The notes under the pieces are model-generated. The model saw only the letters and a program-made list of their open reading frames with translations. It was not told the origin of the DNA and made no database searches. This document shows positions 45,816 to 58,003 of a stretch of DNA of 64,000 bases, piece after piece. The DNA is from Cupriavidus yeoncheonensis (GTDB taxonomy: Bacteria > Pseudomonadota > Gammaproteobacteria > Burkholderiales > Burkholderiaceae). Position 1 is the stretch's first letter. Each line of letters begins with the position of its first letter. A program made the position numbers and the translations under genes. The stretch is from NCBI RefSeq assembly GCF_905397275.1, contig NZ_CAJPUY010000013.1:62001-126000 (forward strand), read 5' to 3'.

Positions 45816-46829
45816 ATGTTCACAGAAGCCATTGAAGCCATCCTGCAGGACCAGTTCACGCCTGCCGCCATCCGCGCGATCGAAGCCGGAGCCGATCCTG
45901 CGACGGCGTGGAACGCGCTCGCCGACGCCGGATTCCTCGAACTGCTCGCCGCCGAAGATGCCGGCGGCGCGGGACTGTCGCTGTCGGACCTCTTTCCGAT
46001 CTTCGTTGCCATCGGCCACCACGCCGTGCCGGTGCCGCTCGCACAAAGCATCGCCGCCCGCGCGCTGCTCGCACGCACCGGCACCGCCGCGCCGGCCGGC
46101 ATGATCACGCTGGCACAGTCGTGCCGCCCCGAGCCCGACGGCACGCTCGTGTGCGCCTACACGCCGTTCGGCGCGATCGCCGACTTCACGCTCGCCGGCA
46201 CGGCCGACGGCTTGCTTCTGCTCGACTGCCGCGCGGCCGAACGCATCGGCACAGGCGTGCACGGCAGCCAGAGTGCGACGTTGCGCTGGCTGCCCGGCCA
46301 TATCGCCACGCCTCTGCCCGGTGCGACCTCAGCCGACGTCCAGGCATGGGGCGCTGCACTCCACGCCGCGCTGATCGCGGGCGCCGCCGCGCGCGTCGGC
46401 GCGATGACGCTGCAGTACTGCCAGGACCGCTCGCAGTTCGGCAAGTCGATCGGCAAGTACCAGGCGATCCAGCATCAACTGGCGGTCATGACCGAACACA
46501 TCGCCGCCGCCACGGTGGCCGCCGAACTCGCGTTCGGCACCAACGGCACGCAGCCGCAGCGACTGACGGCGGCGCTCGCGAAGGCACGCAGCAGCGAGGC
46601 GGCGCAACTGGTGGCCGCGAGCGCGCATGGCCTGCATGGGGCGATCGGGGTGACGGAGGAGTACGACCTGCAATTGCTGACGCGGCGCTTGCACGATTGG
46701 CGGACGGCGCACGGATCGGAGGCGTGCTGGTCTGTCCAGGTCGGGGAGGCCCTCCTGGCCAGTGAAGCTGGCACCGTGGAGTTCGTGAGAAAAGCCACGC
46801 GGATGGAGGAGCAAAGCGGGGCGTGGTAA
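45816..46829 (+). CDS. Short acyl-CoA dehydrogenase-like protein (probable beta subunit)
   Basis: A 337-residue, reduced acyl-CoA dehydrogenase. The C-terminal helical domain is clear (YCQDRSQFGKSIGKYQAIQHQLAVMTEHIAAA, SAHGLHGAIGVTEEYDLQLLTRRLHDWRTAHG), but the middle beta domain is shortened and lacks the TEPxxGSD FAD-binding motif, and no catalytic Glu motif is visible. It probably works with the dehydrogenase just upstream, supplying part of the FAD or structural interface. A strong terminator follows, ending the cluster. Confidence 0.88.
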   Translation: MFTEAIEAILQDQFTPAAIRAIEAGADPATAWNALADAGFLELLAAEDAGGAGLSLSDLFPIFVAIGHHAVPVPLAQSIAARALLARTGTAAPAGMITLAQSCRPEPDGTLVCAYTPFGAIADFTLAGTADGLLLLDCRAAERIGTGVHGSQSATLRWLPGHIATPLPGATSADVQAWGAALHAALIAGAAARVGAMTLQYCQDRSQFGKSIGKYQAIQHQLAVMTEHIAAATVAAELAFGTNGTQPQRLTAALAKARSSEAAQLVAASAHGLHGAIGVTEEYDLQLLTRRLHDWRTAHGSEACWSVQVGEALLASEAGTVEFVRKATRMEEQSGAW

Positions 46830-46852
46830 GCCTGAATGGTGCCAGATATGAA

Positions 46853-46894
46853 CAAGGGGTTACAGGCCGAAGCGCTGTAACCCCTTGATTTTTT
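46853..46894 (+). terminator. Strong terminator ending the catabolic cluster
   Basis: Perfect 13-base arms (46853-46865 and 46875-46887) around a 9-base loop, followed by ATTTTTT. It abuts the tRNA on the other strand, so it may also help end the rpoD-tRNA transcript. Confidence 0.9.
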
Positions 46895-46895
46895 A

Positions 46896-46974
<79 letters not shown>

Positions 46975-46984
46975 TTGGAAGCGT

Positions 46985-49531
<2,547 letters not shown>

Positions 49532-49736
49532 TGGCACGCTCACTTTCACCAGATCTGGAGAGAAAGATTTCGCAATCCAAACCGGCTATTGTAGCACGCC
49601 ACAGATAGCCAGCTTCCTGTCAGGTATGGGTTTCACCTGAAAAATCAAGGCTTAAGCTCGATACCGCATCGGCTCAGACCCCTACATCTTCGCTGCTGCA
49701 ACCTCCAAATGCACCATCGGCAGCACGCATCGCGCG

Positions 49737-51551
49737 CTAGCCATGCCGCCTGCGGCGATGGATTTCGCCGACCAGCCAGCGCATGCGCTGCTTGGCCGCA
49801 TCGTCGGCGGTGCCCGCGATCACGGCGGCCTGAAGCCTGTCCAGCTCGCGGCTCAGCGGTTCGGCCAGCAGCTTTGTGACGGCGGCGTCGAACTCCTGTG
49901 TCGCGGGCTCCTCTTCAATCTCTTCGCGCAGCACCGCGGTGCGTGCTGCTGCATACGCCTCGGCATACGGCGATTGCGCCAGGTGCTCGCTGAATGCCGC
50001 GAAATTCACCTGGCCCTCCACCTCGTCGCAGGCGGCCACCAGATGCGCCAGCACCTCGGCCTCCCCGCCCTCCGAGCCGAGCAGCAGTGCGCGGCTGTCC
50101 TCGTCAAGCCGCGCCGACAGTGCCGGATAGCACATCAGCAACTGCAGCACGCGTTGCTCCAGCCCGGTCGGCGCCTGGCGCCGGGCGCGCGGCCGCGGCT
50201 GGGCGAAGCGGCCGGCGCGGGCGGGGTCGCTGCGCAGGCCGCAGAGCGCCTCGATTTCGGCGGGCGTCGTGCCAGTAGCATCGGCAAGTCCGCGGATGAT
50301 CTGTAGCCGCAGGCCGCCGGCCGGCATGGCCTGCAGCAGCGGCTTGGCCTCATACTGCGCCCGGGCGCGGCCTTCGGGCTGGCGCATGTCCAGCTCTTCC
50401 GTCACCGATTGCAGCAGGAAGCGCGACAATGGCATGGCATCGCGCACTTGTGCGGCAAACGCCTCGGTACCCTCTTCGCGCACATAGCTGTCCGGGTCGT
50501 GCTCAGCCGGCAGGAACAGGAAGCGAATGGCCTTGTTGTCCGCGACATGCGGCAGGCAGGCTTCCAGCGCCCGGCGCGCGGCACGGCGGCCGGCCGCGTC
50601 CCCGTCGAACGAGAACACCACCGAATCCGTCTGCCGCAGCAGCTTCTGCACGTGCACGGGAGTACACGCCGTGCCCAGCGTCGCCACGGCATTGGCGAAC
50701 CCGAGCTGCGCCAGCGCCACCACGTCCATATACCCTTCGACCACGAGGACGTAGCCGGTTTCCCGGATCGCATGACGCGCCTCGAACAGCCCGTACAGCT
50801 CCGTGCCCTTGCTGAACAGCGGCGTCTCGGGCGAGTTGAGGTATTTGGGCTCGCCCTGCCCCATGACGCGCCCGCCGAAGCCGATCACGGCGCCCTTGGT
50901 GTTGCGGATGGGGAACATGATGCGATCGCGGAACCGGTCATAGCGGCGCGGCTTGCCGTCCGCATCGCGCTTTTCGCTGCTCTCGATCAGCAGGCCGGCT
51001 TCCACGAGCGGGGCCGCGATCCCGTCGTCGCGGTAGCTGCCAAAGACGGCTTCGAGGCCCTGCCAGTCATCCGGCGCGTAACCAAGGCCGAAACTGGCCG
51101 CGATCTCGCCGGTCAGGCCGCGCCCTTTCAGGTACTGGATGGCTTGCGGTGCGCCGCGCAACTGGCGGCGGTAGAAATCGGTGGCGCGCGTCATGGCATC
51201 CGACAGGGCCACCGAGCGCGCCTGCTGCTCCGCGCGCTGCCCCGGGGGCAGGCGGTCGCGCTCCTCGGGCACGGTCATGCCGACCGACTGGGAAAGTTCA
51301 CGCACCGCTTCCGGATAGGACTGCCCGGAATACTCCATCAGGAAGCCGATCGCCGATCCGTGCGCGCCACAGCCGAAGCAGTGATAGAACTGCTTGGTCG
51401 GCGATACCGTGAAAGACGGCGACTTCTCGTTATGGAAGGGGCACAGCCCCATGAAATTGGCGCCGCCCTTCTTCAGCTGCACATACTTGCCCACCACATC
51501 GACAATGTCGACACGGTTGAGCAGGTCCTGAATGAAGGATTGCGGAATCAC
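49737..51551 (-). CDS. dnaG: DNA primase
   Basis: A 604-residue primase that makes RNA primers at the replication fork. N-terminal zinc-binding CHC2 domain (CPFHNEKSPSF and HCFGCGAHG), TOPRIM core (VLVVEGYMDVVALAQLGF, FSFDGDAAGRRAA) and a C-terminal DnaB-binding helical region. It lies between yqeY and rpoD on the same strand with gaps of about 200 bases, the classical order. Confidence 0.98.
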   Translation of the reverse strand: MIPQSFIQDLLNRVDIVDVVGKYVQLKKGGANFMGLCPFHNEKSPSFTVSPTKQFYHCFGCGAHGSAIGFLMEYSGQSYPEAVRELSQSVGMTVPEERDRLPPGQRAEQQARSVALSDAMTRATDFYRRQLRGAPQAIQYLKGRGLTGEIAASFGLGYAPDDWQGLEAVFGSYRDDGIAAPLVEAGLLIESSEKRDADGKPRRYDRFRDRIMFPIRNTKGAVIGFGGRVMGQGEPKYLNSPETPLFSKGTELYGLFEARHAIRETGYVLVVEGYMDVVALAQLGFANAVATLGTACTPVHVQKLLRQTDSVVFSFDGDAAGRRAARRALEACLPHVADNKAIRFLFLPAEHDPDSYVREEGTEAFAAQVRDAMPLSRFLLQSVTEELDMRQPEGRARAQYEAKPLLQAMPAGGLRLQIIRGLADATGTTPAEIEALCGLRSDPARAGRFAQPRPRARRQAPTGLEQRVLQLLMCYPALSARLDEDSRALLLGSEGGEAEVLAHLVAACDEVEGQVNFAAFSEHLAQSPYAEAYAAARTAVLREEIEEEPATQEFDAAVTKLLAEPLSRELDRLQAAVIAGTADDAAKQRMRWLVGEIHRRRRHG

Positions 51552-51744
51552 CCGACTGACCGTCCTGATGGCATGGCCGTCCCGTGGCCGGGCAGCCGCT
51601 TTTTAAGAATGCGTGACCGGAAATGCTCCCGGCTGCTATCGAATAATTGTAGTGTAGGCACGACACCACGCCCGCACTATCTGCATCGCCGGCCAATCCC
51701 ATCCATCTACCGGCGATTTTCACGCAACTGAGTTAAACGCGCAC

Positions 51745-52191
51745 TTACCTGGTAAGTGCCGCCTTGACCAACGCGGAAACGGCGGTCATGTCGGCACGGC
51801 CGGCCAGCTTCGCCTTGAGAACGCCCATGACCTTGCCCATGTCCTGCGGACCGACGGCGCCGGTATCCGCGACGGCTTGCTGGACTTCGGCGGCGACTTC
51901 GGCGTCGGACAGCGCGGCGGGCATATAGACCTTGAGCACCTCGACCTCAGCCTGCTCCTTCTGCACCAGGTCGTCACGGCCTGCCTGCTGGAACTGGGTG
52001 ATCGAGTCCTTGCGCTGCTTGAGCATCTTGTCCACGACCGCCAGCACAGCGGTGTCGTCCAGCTCGATGCGCTCGTCGACTTCACGCTGCTTGATCGCCG
52101 CCAGCAGCAGGCGGATGGTGCCGAGGCGCTCGGTTTCGCGGGCGCGCATGGCGGCCTTCATGTCGTCGCTGATTCGGGCTTTGAGGGACAT
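51745..52191 (-). CDS. yqeY: GatB/YqeY domain-containing protein
   Basis: A 148-residue protein (MSLKARISDDMKAAMRARETERLGTIRLLLAAIKQREVD...) matching the tail domain of the amidotransferase subunit GatB. The start at 52191 is fixed by family alignment; upstream in-frame sequence is leader DNA. Its precise role is unknown; it regularly precedes dnaG. The ribosome site is weak and a strong terminator hairpin lies only 52 bases upstream, which suggests attenuation. Confidence 0.95.
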   Translation of the reverse strand: MSLKARISDDMKAAMRARETERLGTIRLLLAAIKQREVDERIELDDTAVLAVVDKMLKQRKDSITQFQQAGRDDLVQKEQAEVEVLKVYMPAALSDAEVAAEVQQAVADTGAVGPQDMGKVMGVLKAKLAGRADMTAVSALVKAALTR

Positions 52192-52242
52192 CGTGATCTT
52201 CCGGAAACGGGTTGGCGGGCGGCGGCCGCAAGCCAGAAACGC

Positions 52243-52272
52243 AAAAACCCGCCGCGGCCTGGCCACAGCGGG
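52243..52272 (-). terminator. Intrinsic terminator/attenuator upstream of yqeY
   Basis: On the minus strand an 11-base stem (52272-52262 with 52258-52248, two G-U pairs) with a 3-base loop is followed by five T (52247-52243). It lies 52 bases before the yqeY start, after a -10-like TACAAT (52377-52372). It may end a short leader RNA, attenuate the operon, or serve the flavoprotein gene upstream. Confidence 0.75.
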
Positions 52273-52429
52273 CCTGCGCGCAAAGGCGGGCGCCGTCAGT
52301 ACACTTATTCGGCAGCACCTGGCTACGGTACCGATGCGCTTTTCGTAGAGCCAGTCATGCAGAGTTGTCGATTGTAGCACCATGCCTCAGTGCGGCAGGA
52401 CGCCCGGCGCCGTGCCTCCGACGTCGCAT

Positions 52430-53680
52430 TCAAGCCATGGCGCGGCCGTGGCGTGCCGTCTCGGCCAGTGCCTGTCCGGCCGCGACGGCGGAAGCCCAGG
52501 CCCACTGGAAGTTGTAGCCCCCCAGCCAGCCGGTCACGTCGACCACTTCACCAATGAAATAGAGCCCCGGGACCTCGCGCGCCATCATGGTTGCGGAAGA
52601 CAGTCCGCGCGTGTCCACCCCGCCCAGCGTCACTTCGGCCTTGCGATACCCTTCGGTGCCGGACGGCACCAGGCGCCAGTCGTTCAGCGCCGCCCCAAGG
52701 CGCCGCAGCGCCTTGTCGGCAATGTCATGAAGCGGCAGGCTGCCGTCCACGCCGGCGGCCGTGCACCATGCGTCCGCCAGCCGCGCCGGCAGGCGCTGCG
52801 CCAGCAGGTTGCCCAGGTGCTTGCGGCTGCCCGCCTTCTGCTCCAGCAGCCAGCCGGCGGCATCCTCGCCGTCGAACAGGTCAATCTCGATGGGCGCACC
52901 CGGCTGCCAGAAACTCGAGATCTGGAGCACCGCCGGACCGGACAGGCCGCGGTGCGTCCACAGCAGGTCTTCGCGGAACGCGCCGGCGGTCTTGCCGGAG
53001 CCGGTGGAGATATCGACTTCGAGCGACACCCCCGCCAGCGGCACAAACGGCTGCCAGGCCTGCCCGTCGAAGGTCAGCGGAACCAGGGCCGGCCGGGTTT
53101 CCAAGACCTTCAGGCCGAACTGGCGGGCAATGCGGTAGCCGAAGTCCGTGGCGCCGATCTTGGGGATCGACAGGCCGCCGGTAGCCACCACGATCGCGCC
53201 CGCGCGCACGGTGCCCTGCGAGGTCAGCAGCAGGTAATCGTCACCCTCGCGGCGGATCTCGACGATGCTGCAGCCGGTCTGCCAGCGCACGTGGCCGGCA
53301 TCGCACTCGGCGCGCAGCATGGCAATGACGTCTTCGGCGCTGTCATTGCAGAACAGCTGGCCGCGATGCTTCTCGTGCCAGTCGATGCGGTGGCGCCGCA
53401 TCAGGTCCAGGAAGTGCTGCGGCGTGTAGCGCGCCAGCGCCGAGCGGCAGAAGTGGGGATTGGCCGACAGGTAATTGGCCGGTCCCGCCTGCAGGTTGGT
53501 GAAATTGCAGCGCCCGCCGCCGGAAATGCGGATCTTCTCGGCCAGCCGCGTGGCGTGGTCGATCAGCACGACGCGCGCGCCGCCCTGGCCCGCCACGGCG
53601 GCACACATCATGCCGGCCGCGCCAGCGCCCAGCACCGCCACGTCATACCGGCCCGCCTGCAAGCCCGCCGAACCGCTCAT
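52430..53680 (-). CDS. NAD(P)/FAD-dependent oxidoreductase (BaiN/HI0933/YhiN family)
   Basis: A 416-residue flavoprotein. The start at 53680 (MSGSAGLQAGRYDVAVLGAGAAGMMCAAVAG) puts the FAD-binding GAGAAG near the N-terminus; the longer frame upstream is not conserved-looking. Family motifs: RISGGGRCNFTN, IVVATGGLSIPKIGATDFGYRIARQFG and the C-terminal ETVLTLGGVDTRGL-like VTLGGVDTRGLSS with GLYFIGEVVDVTGWLGGYNFQWAWASA. The physiological substrate is unknown. Confidence 0.93.
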   Translation of the reverse strand: MSGSAGLQAGRYDVAVLGAGAAGMMCAAVAGQGGARVVLIDHATRLAEKIRISGGGRCNFTNLQAGPANYLSANPHFCRSALARYTPQHFLDLMRRHRIDWHEKHRGQLFCNDSAEDVIAMLRAECDAGHVRWQTGCSIVEIRREGDDYLLLTSQGTVRAGAIVVATGGLSIPKIGATDFGYRIARQFGLKVLETRPALVPLTFDGQAWQPFVPLAGVSLEVDISTGSGKTAGAFREDLLWTHRGLSGPAVLQISSFWQPGAPIEIDLFDGEDAAGWLLEQKAGSRKHLGNLLAQRLPARLADAWCTAAGVDGSLPLHDIADKALRRLGAALNDWRLVPSGTEGYRKAEVTLGGVDTRGLSSATMMAREVPGLYFIGEVVDVTGWLGGYNFQWAWASAVAAGQALAETARHGRAMA

Positions 53681-53844
53681 CCCAATCCTCGCCAATCCAG
53701 ACCCTGCCACGCAGGAAAGCGCAGATTGTAGCGAAAAGCAGCCCGGCCGCCGCTGTGCTACCCTCCTAGGCTTCACGCAACCCGTTGTTTTGACGGCTGT
53801 TTCCACCGGATCCCGACCGGATCGGAGCGCCGCACCGTTCCCTC

Positions 53845-54915
53845 ATGCTTGTCCTCGGCATCGAATCCTCCTGCGACGAAACCGGCCTCGCGCTCTACGA
53901 CACGGAAGCCGGCCTGCTCGCCCACGCCCTGCATTCACAGATCGCCATGCACCGCGACTACGGCGGCGTGGTCCCCGAACTGGCTTCGCGCGACCATATC
54001 CGCCGCGTATTGCCGCTGCTGCAGCAGGTGCTGGACGATGCCGGCCGCGCCCGCGCCGACATCGATGCCATCGCCTTCACCCAAGGCCCGGGACTGGCCG
54101 GCGCGCTGCTGGTCGGCGCCTCGGTCGCCAATGCGCTGGGCTTCGCGCTGAACGTGCCGATGATCGGCGTGCATCATCTCGAAGGCCACCTGCTGTCGCC
54201 GCTGCTCACGCGCGAGCCGCCGCCGTTCCCGTTCGTGGCGCTGCTGGTTTCCGGCGGCCACACCCAGCTGATGGAAGTGAAGGGCATCGGCGACTATGCC
54301 CTGCTCGGCGAGACCCTCGACGACGCCGCCGGCGAAGCGTTCGACAAGACCGCCAAGCTGCTCGGCCTCGGCTATCCCGGCGGCCCCGAGGTCTCGCGCC
54401 TGGCCGAGTTCGGCACGCCCGGCGCGTTCGAGCTGCCCCGGCCGATGCTGCATTCGGGCAACCTGGATTTTTCGTTTGCCGGCCTCAAGACCGCCGTGCT
54501 GACGCAGACGCGCAAGCTCGCCAACACCTGCGAGCAGGACCGCGCCAACCTGGCGCGCGCCTTCGTCGACGCCATCGTCGACGTGCTGGCCGTCAAGTCC
54601 ATGACCGCCCTCAAGCAGACCGGCCACAAGCGGCTCGTGGTAGCCGGTGGCGTCGGCGCCAACCGCCAGCTGCGCGAACGCCTGAACCAGCTTGGCAAGC
54701 AGCGCAGGATCGAGGTCTATTACCCGGACCTGGCCTTCTGCACCGACAACGGCGCGATGATCGCCTTCGCCGGCGCCATGCGCCTGCAGGCCGCGCCGCA
54801 GCTCGCGCAGCACAGCTACGGCTATGGCGTGACGCCGCGCTGGGATCTGTCGGATATCCGGCTGCCTTCTGCCGCACCATCTGCCGCACCATCTGCCGCA
54901 CCATCGGCCGCCTGA
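53845..54915 (+). CDS. tsaD: tRNA N6-adenosine threonylcarbamoyltransferase
   Basis: A 356-residue enzyme that transfers the threonylcarbamoyl group to A37 of ANN-decoding tRNAs, in complex with TsaB and TsaE. N-terminal [17 protein letters not shown], metal site [46 protein letters not shown] and [15 protein letters not shown]. After the normal end ([10 protein letters not shown]) a Ser-Ala-Ala-Pro repeat adds about 15 residues, from a 12-base DNA repeat. It is divergent from the flavoprotein gene. Confidence 0.98.
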   Translation: MLVLGIESSCDETGLALYDTEAGLLAHALHSQIAMHRDYGGVVPELASRDHIRRVLPLLQQVLDDAGRARADIDAIAFTQGPGLAGALLVGASVANALGFALNVPMIGVHHLEGHLLSPLLTREPPPFPFVALLVSGGHTQLMEVKGIGDYALLGETLDDAAGEAFDKTAKLLGLGYPGGPEVSRLAEFGTPGAFELPRPMLHSGNLDFSFAGLKTAVLTQTRKLANTCEQDRANLARAFVDAIVDVLAVKSMTALKQTGHKRLVVAGGVGANRQLRERLNQLGKQRRIEVYYPDLAFCTDNGAMIAFAGAMRLQAAPQLAQHSYGYGVTPRWDLSDIRLPSAAPSAAPSAAPSAA

Positions 54916-54928
54916 ACGCCGCCTGAAC
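54868..54928. repeat. 12-bp and 11-bp tandem repeats at the tsaD 3' end
   Basis: TCTGCCGCACCA repeats at 54868, 54880 and 54892 with a partial fourth, encoding SAAP. GCCGCCTGAAC then occurs at 54907-54917 and 54918-54928, duplicating the stop codon. Confidence 0.88.
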
Positions 54929-54949
54929 GGTTCCCCCGCGCAGAAAAGC

Positions 54950-54978
54950 AGAAAGGCCACCTTCGCGGTGGCCTTTCT
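54950..54978. terminator. Bidirectional terminator between tsaD and folE2
   Basis: Perfect 12-base arms (54950-54961 and 54967-54978) around TTCGC, followed by TTGTTT on the plus strand and a T-rich segment on the minus strand (complement of AGAAAAGC). Confidence 0.85.
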
Positions 54979-54997
54979 TGTTTGCGCGGAGACGGGC

Positions 54998-55810
54998 TTA
55001 CGCCGTCGGCTCCAGCCGCTTGTCGCGTTCGATTACCGCGTAGGCACTATGGTTGTGGATCGACTCGAAGTTTTCGGCTTCGAGCACATAGGCCACGATG
55101 CGCTCGTCGGCATTGAGCCGCATGGCGATGTCGCGCACCAGGTCTTCCACGAACTTCGGGTTTTCGTAGGCGCGCTCGGTCACGAATTTCTCGTCGGGCC
55201 GCTTGAGCAGGCCCCACAGCTCGCACGAGGCCTCTTCTTCCGCCATGCGCACCAGCGCCTCCACCGGCAGTTCGCCGGCAAGCTCCACGTTCATCGTGAT
55301 GTGCGAGCGCTGGTTGTGCGCGCCGTATTGCGAGATCTTCTTCGAGCACGGGCACAGGCTCGTCACCGGCACCAGCGCCTTGAGGAACACGCGCGTTGCG
55401 CCGTTGCGGATCTCGCCGGTCAGCGTGACCTCGTAGTCCATCAGCGACTCCACGCCCGACACGGGCGCGATCTTGCTGATGAAGTAAGGGAACGTGACTT
55501 CGATGCGGCCGGCTTCGGCTTCGAGCTTTTCGAGCATCTTGTCGAGCAGCACACGGAAGCTGGCCAGCTCCAGCGGGGCGCGCTCTTCCTCCAGCAGCGC
55601 GACGAAGCGCGACATATGCGTGCCCTTGACCTCGGCGGGCAGGTGCACGTCGAGGTTGAAGGTGCCCACGCTCGGGACCACGCCGGCCGGCGTCTTCAGC
55701 GAGATCGGGTAGCGTACGCCCTTGACCCCGACACGCTGGATGGGGATCTGGCGGGTGTCACGGCTCGACTGGACGTCGGGCATCACGAAGGCGGGATTGA
55801 TGTCATTCAT
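54998..55810 (-). CDS. folE2: GTP cyclohydrolase FolE2 (type IB)
   Basis: A 270-residue enzyme converting GTP to dihydroneopterin triphosphate, the first step of folate and related pathways. T-fold features: [31 protein letters not shown], the catalytic-zone [20 protein letters not shown], and [17 protein letters not shown]. Type IB enzymes use several metals and often back up the zinc-dependent FolE. No Zur-like site was identified. Confidence 0.96.
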   Translation of the reverse strand: MNDINPAFVMPDVQSSRDTRQIPIQRVGVKGVRYPISLKTPAGVVPSVGTFNLDVHLPAEVKGTHMSRFVALLEEERAPLELASFRVLLDKMLEKLEAEAGRIEVTFPYFISKIAPVSGVESLMDYEVTLTGEIRNGATRVFLKALVPVTSLCPCSKKISQYGAHNQRSHITMNVELAGELPVEALVRMAEEEASCELWGLLKRPDEKFVTERAYENPKFVEDLVRDIAMRLNADERIVAYVLEAENFESIHNHSAYAVIERDKRLEPTA

Positions 55811-55976
55811 CTACGGTTTCCTCCAGGACCGCACCAGGGGGTGGCGCAAGCCCTTACGGTCGCGGCATTTTCGCAGTCCATCCATGCCGCGCAACGAGTG
55901 TGAAACCACGGCGCCGGCAGAACTCATGCCGACCCGCAGCTGCGAACACAAAAACGGGGAGTTTAAGGGAATTCAC

Positions 55977-56001
55977 ACGGAGCCGCCGGAAGCGGCTCCG
56001 T
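55977..56001 (-). terminator. Hairpin downstream of dxs
   Basis: ACGGAGCCGC (55977-55986) and GCGGCTCCGT (55992-56001) are perfect 10-base arms. The minus-strand sequence beyond it is only mildly T-rich, so termination is likely but not strongly marked. Confidence 0.55.
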
Positions 56002-56043
56002 ACCCTTACAGATCGTACGGGTGATCAGCGGACCCGTGCCGTG

Positions 56044-57960
56044 TCAGGCCACGCGCGAAGCGATCGCGACGGGCGCCTGGCCAATGCCGAAGCGTTCGCG
56101 CACGGAACGCTCGATGCCGGCGGCGTCGAGCCCGCACTGCGACAGCAGCAGGGCCGGGTCGCCATGGTCGATGAAGCGGTCGGGCAGGCCCAGCACCAGC
56201 ACCGGGATGTCGAGGCCGGCTTCGGCCAGCGCCTCGAGCACGGCGCTGCCAGCGCCGCCCATGACGCTGCCCTCTTCCACCGTCACCAGATAGTCGTGCT
56301 CGCTGGCCAGGCGCTTGACCAGTTCGACGTCCAGCGGCTTGACGAAGCGCATGTCGGCCACCGATGCGTCCAGCGCCTGCGCGGCGCCAAGCGCCGGGTG
56401 CACCATGGAGCCGAAGCCCAGCAGCGCCACGCGCTGGCCGGCGCGCGCACCGCCGCTGCGGCGCATCACGCCCTTGCCGACCGGCACGTCCTTGAGCGCG
56501 GCCTCGGTGGCCACGCCCTGGCCGGCGCCGCGCGGGTAGCGCACGGCGGTCGGGCAATCCTGGTGGAACGCGGTCGTCAGCAACTGACGGCACTCGTTCT
56601 CGTCGGACGGCGTCATCACCATCATGTTGGGGATGCAGCGCAGGTAGGGGATGTCGTAGGCACCGGCGTGCGTGGCACCGTCGGCGCCCACGAGGCCCGC
56701 ACGGTCCAGCGCGAACACCACCGGCAGGTTCTGCAGCGCCACGTCGTGGATCAGCTGGTCATAGCCGCGCTGCAGGAAGGTCGAGTAGATCGCCACGACC
56801 GGCTTCAGGCCTTCGCAAGCCATGCCGCCCGCGAACGTCACCGCGTGCTGTTCGGCGATGCCGACGTCGTAGTAGCGCTCCGGGAAGCGCTTCTCGAACT
56901 CGACCATGCCCGAGCCCTCGCGCATCGCCGGCGTAATGCCGACCAGGCGCTTGTCGGCGGCGGCCATGTCGCACAGCCATTCGCCGAAGACCTGCGTATA
57001 GGTCTTGCGCGCCGGCTTGGCGGCCGGGCGGATGCCTTCGGCCGGGTTGAACTTGCCCGGGCCATGATAGAGGATCGGATCGGCCTCGGCCAGTTTGTAG
57101 CCCTGGCCCTTCTTGGTCACCACGTGCAGGAACATCGGGCCCGCGCCCTCGAGTGCGCGCTTGCGGATGTTCTGCAGCGTCGGCACGAGCGAATCGAGAT
57201 CATGGCCGTCGATCGGCCCGATGTAGTTGAAGCCGAACTCTTCGAACAGCGTCGCCGGCACCATCATGCCCTTGGCGTGTTCCTCGAAACGCTTGGCGAA
57301 TTCCAGCACCGGCGGCGCCACCGACAGCACCTTCTCGATGCCCTTCTTGGTGGCCGCATAGAACTGGCCGCTCAGCAGCCGCGCCAGGTGCTTGTTGAGC
57401 GCGCCCACCGGCGGCGAGATCGACATGTCGTTGTCGTTCAGCACCACCAGCAGCGGCAGGTCCTTGTAGACGCCGGCATTGTTCAAGGCCTCGAAGGCCA
57501 TGCCCGCGGTCATCGCCCCGTCGCCGATCACGGCGATCGACACACGCTTCTCGCCGAGCGTGCGCGCGCCCAGCGCCATGCCCAGCGCGGCCGAGATCGA
57601 GGTCGACGAATGCGCCGTGCCGAAGGTGTCGTACTCGCTTTCGCTGCGGCGCGGGAAGCCCGAGATGCCGCCGAACTGGCGCAGCGTGTTCATGCGGTCG
57701 CGCCGGCCGGTCAGAATCTTGTGCGGATAGCTCTGGTGGCCCACGTCCCAGACCACGCGGTCGTCGGGCGTATGGAAGACGTAGTGCAGCGCGATGGTCA
57801 GTTCCACCGTGCCGAGGTTCGACGAGAGGTGGCCGCCAGTCTGCGAGACCGACTCCAGCACATAGGCGCGAAGTTCATCGGCCAGTGTCCGCAATTCGCG
57901 CCGGTCGAGCTTGCGCAGGTCTGCGGGGGCGTCAATCTTTTTGAGCAGTGCGTAGGTCAT
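56044..57960 (-). CDS. dxs: 1-deoxy-D-xylulose-5-phosphate synthase
   Basis: A 638-residue thiamine-diphosphate enzyme joining pyruvate and glyceraldehyde-3-phosphate in the MEP isoprenoid pathway. Signatures: [60 protein letters not shown] with the ThDP metal motif, LNDNDMSIS, and the transketolase-like [15 protein letters not shown]. It is 43 bases after ispA, forming xseB-ispA-dxs in the usual order. Confidence 0.98.
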   Translation of the reverse strand: MTYALLKKIDAPADLRKLDRRELRTLADELRAYVLESVSQTGGHLSSNLGTVELTIALHYVFHTPDDRVVWDVGHQSYPHKILTGRRDRMNTLRQFGGISGFPRRSESEYDTFGTAHSSTSISAALGMALGARTLGEKRVSIAVIGDGAMTAGMAFEALNNAGVYKDLPLLVVLNDNDMSISPPVGALNKHLARLLSGQFYAATKKGIEKVLSVAPPVLEFAKRFEEHAKGMMVPATLFEEFGFNYIGPIDGHDLDSLVPTLQNIRKRALEGAGPMFLHVVTKKGQGYKLAEADPILYHGPGKFNPAEGIRPAAKPARKTYTQVFGEWLCDMAAADKRLVGITPAMREGSGMVEFEKRFPERYYDVGIAEQHAVTFAGGMACEGLKPVVAIYSTFLQRGYDQLIHDVALQNLPVVFALDRAGLVGADGATHAGAYDIPYLRCIPNMMVMTPSDENECRQLLTTAFHQDCPTAVRYPRGAGQGVATEAALKDVPVGKGVMRRSGGARAGQRVALLGFGSMVHPALGAAQALDASVADMRFVKPLDVELVKRLASEHDYLVTVEEGSVMGGAGSAVLEALAEAGLDIPVLVLGLPDRFIDHGDPALLLSQCGLDAAGIERSVRERFGIGQAPVAIASRVA

Positions 57961-58003
57961 GATGTCCGTTCGGCCGCCGGTTTCTGCTGTCCGGCTTGTC
58001 AGT

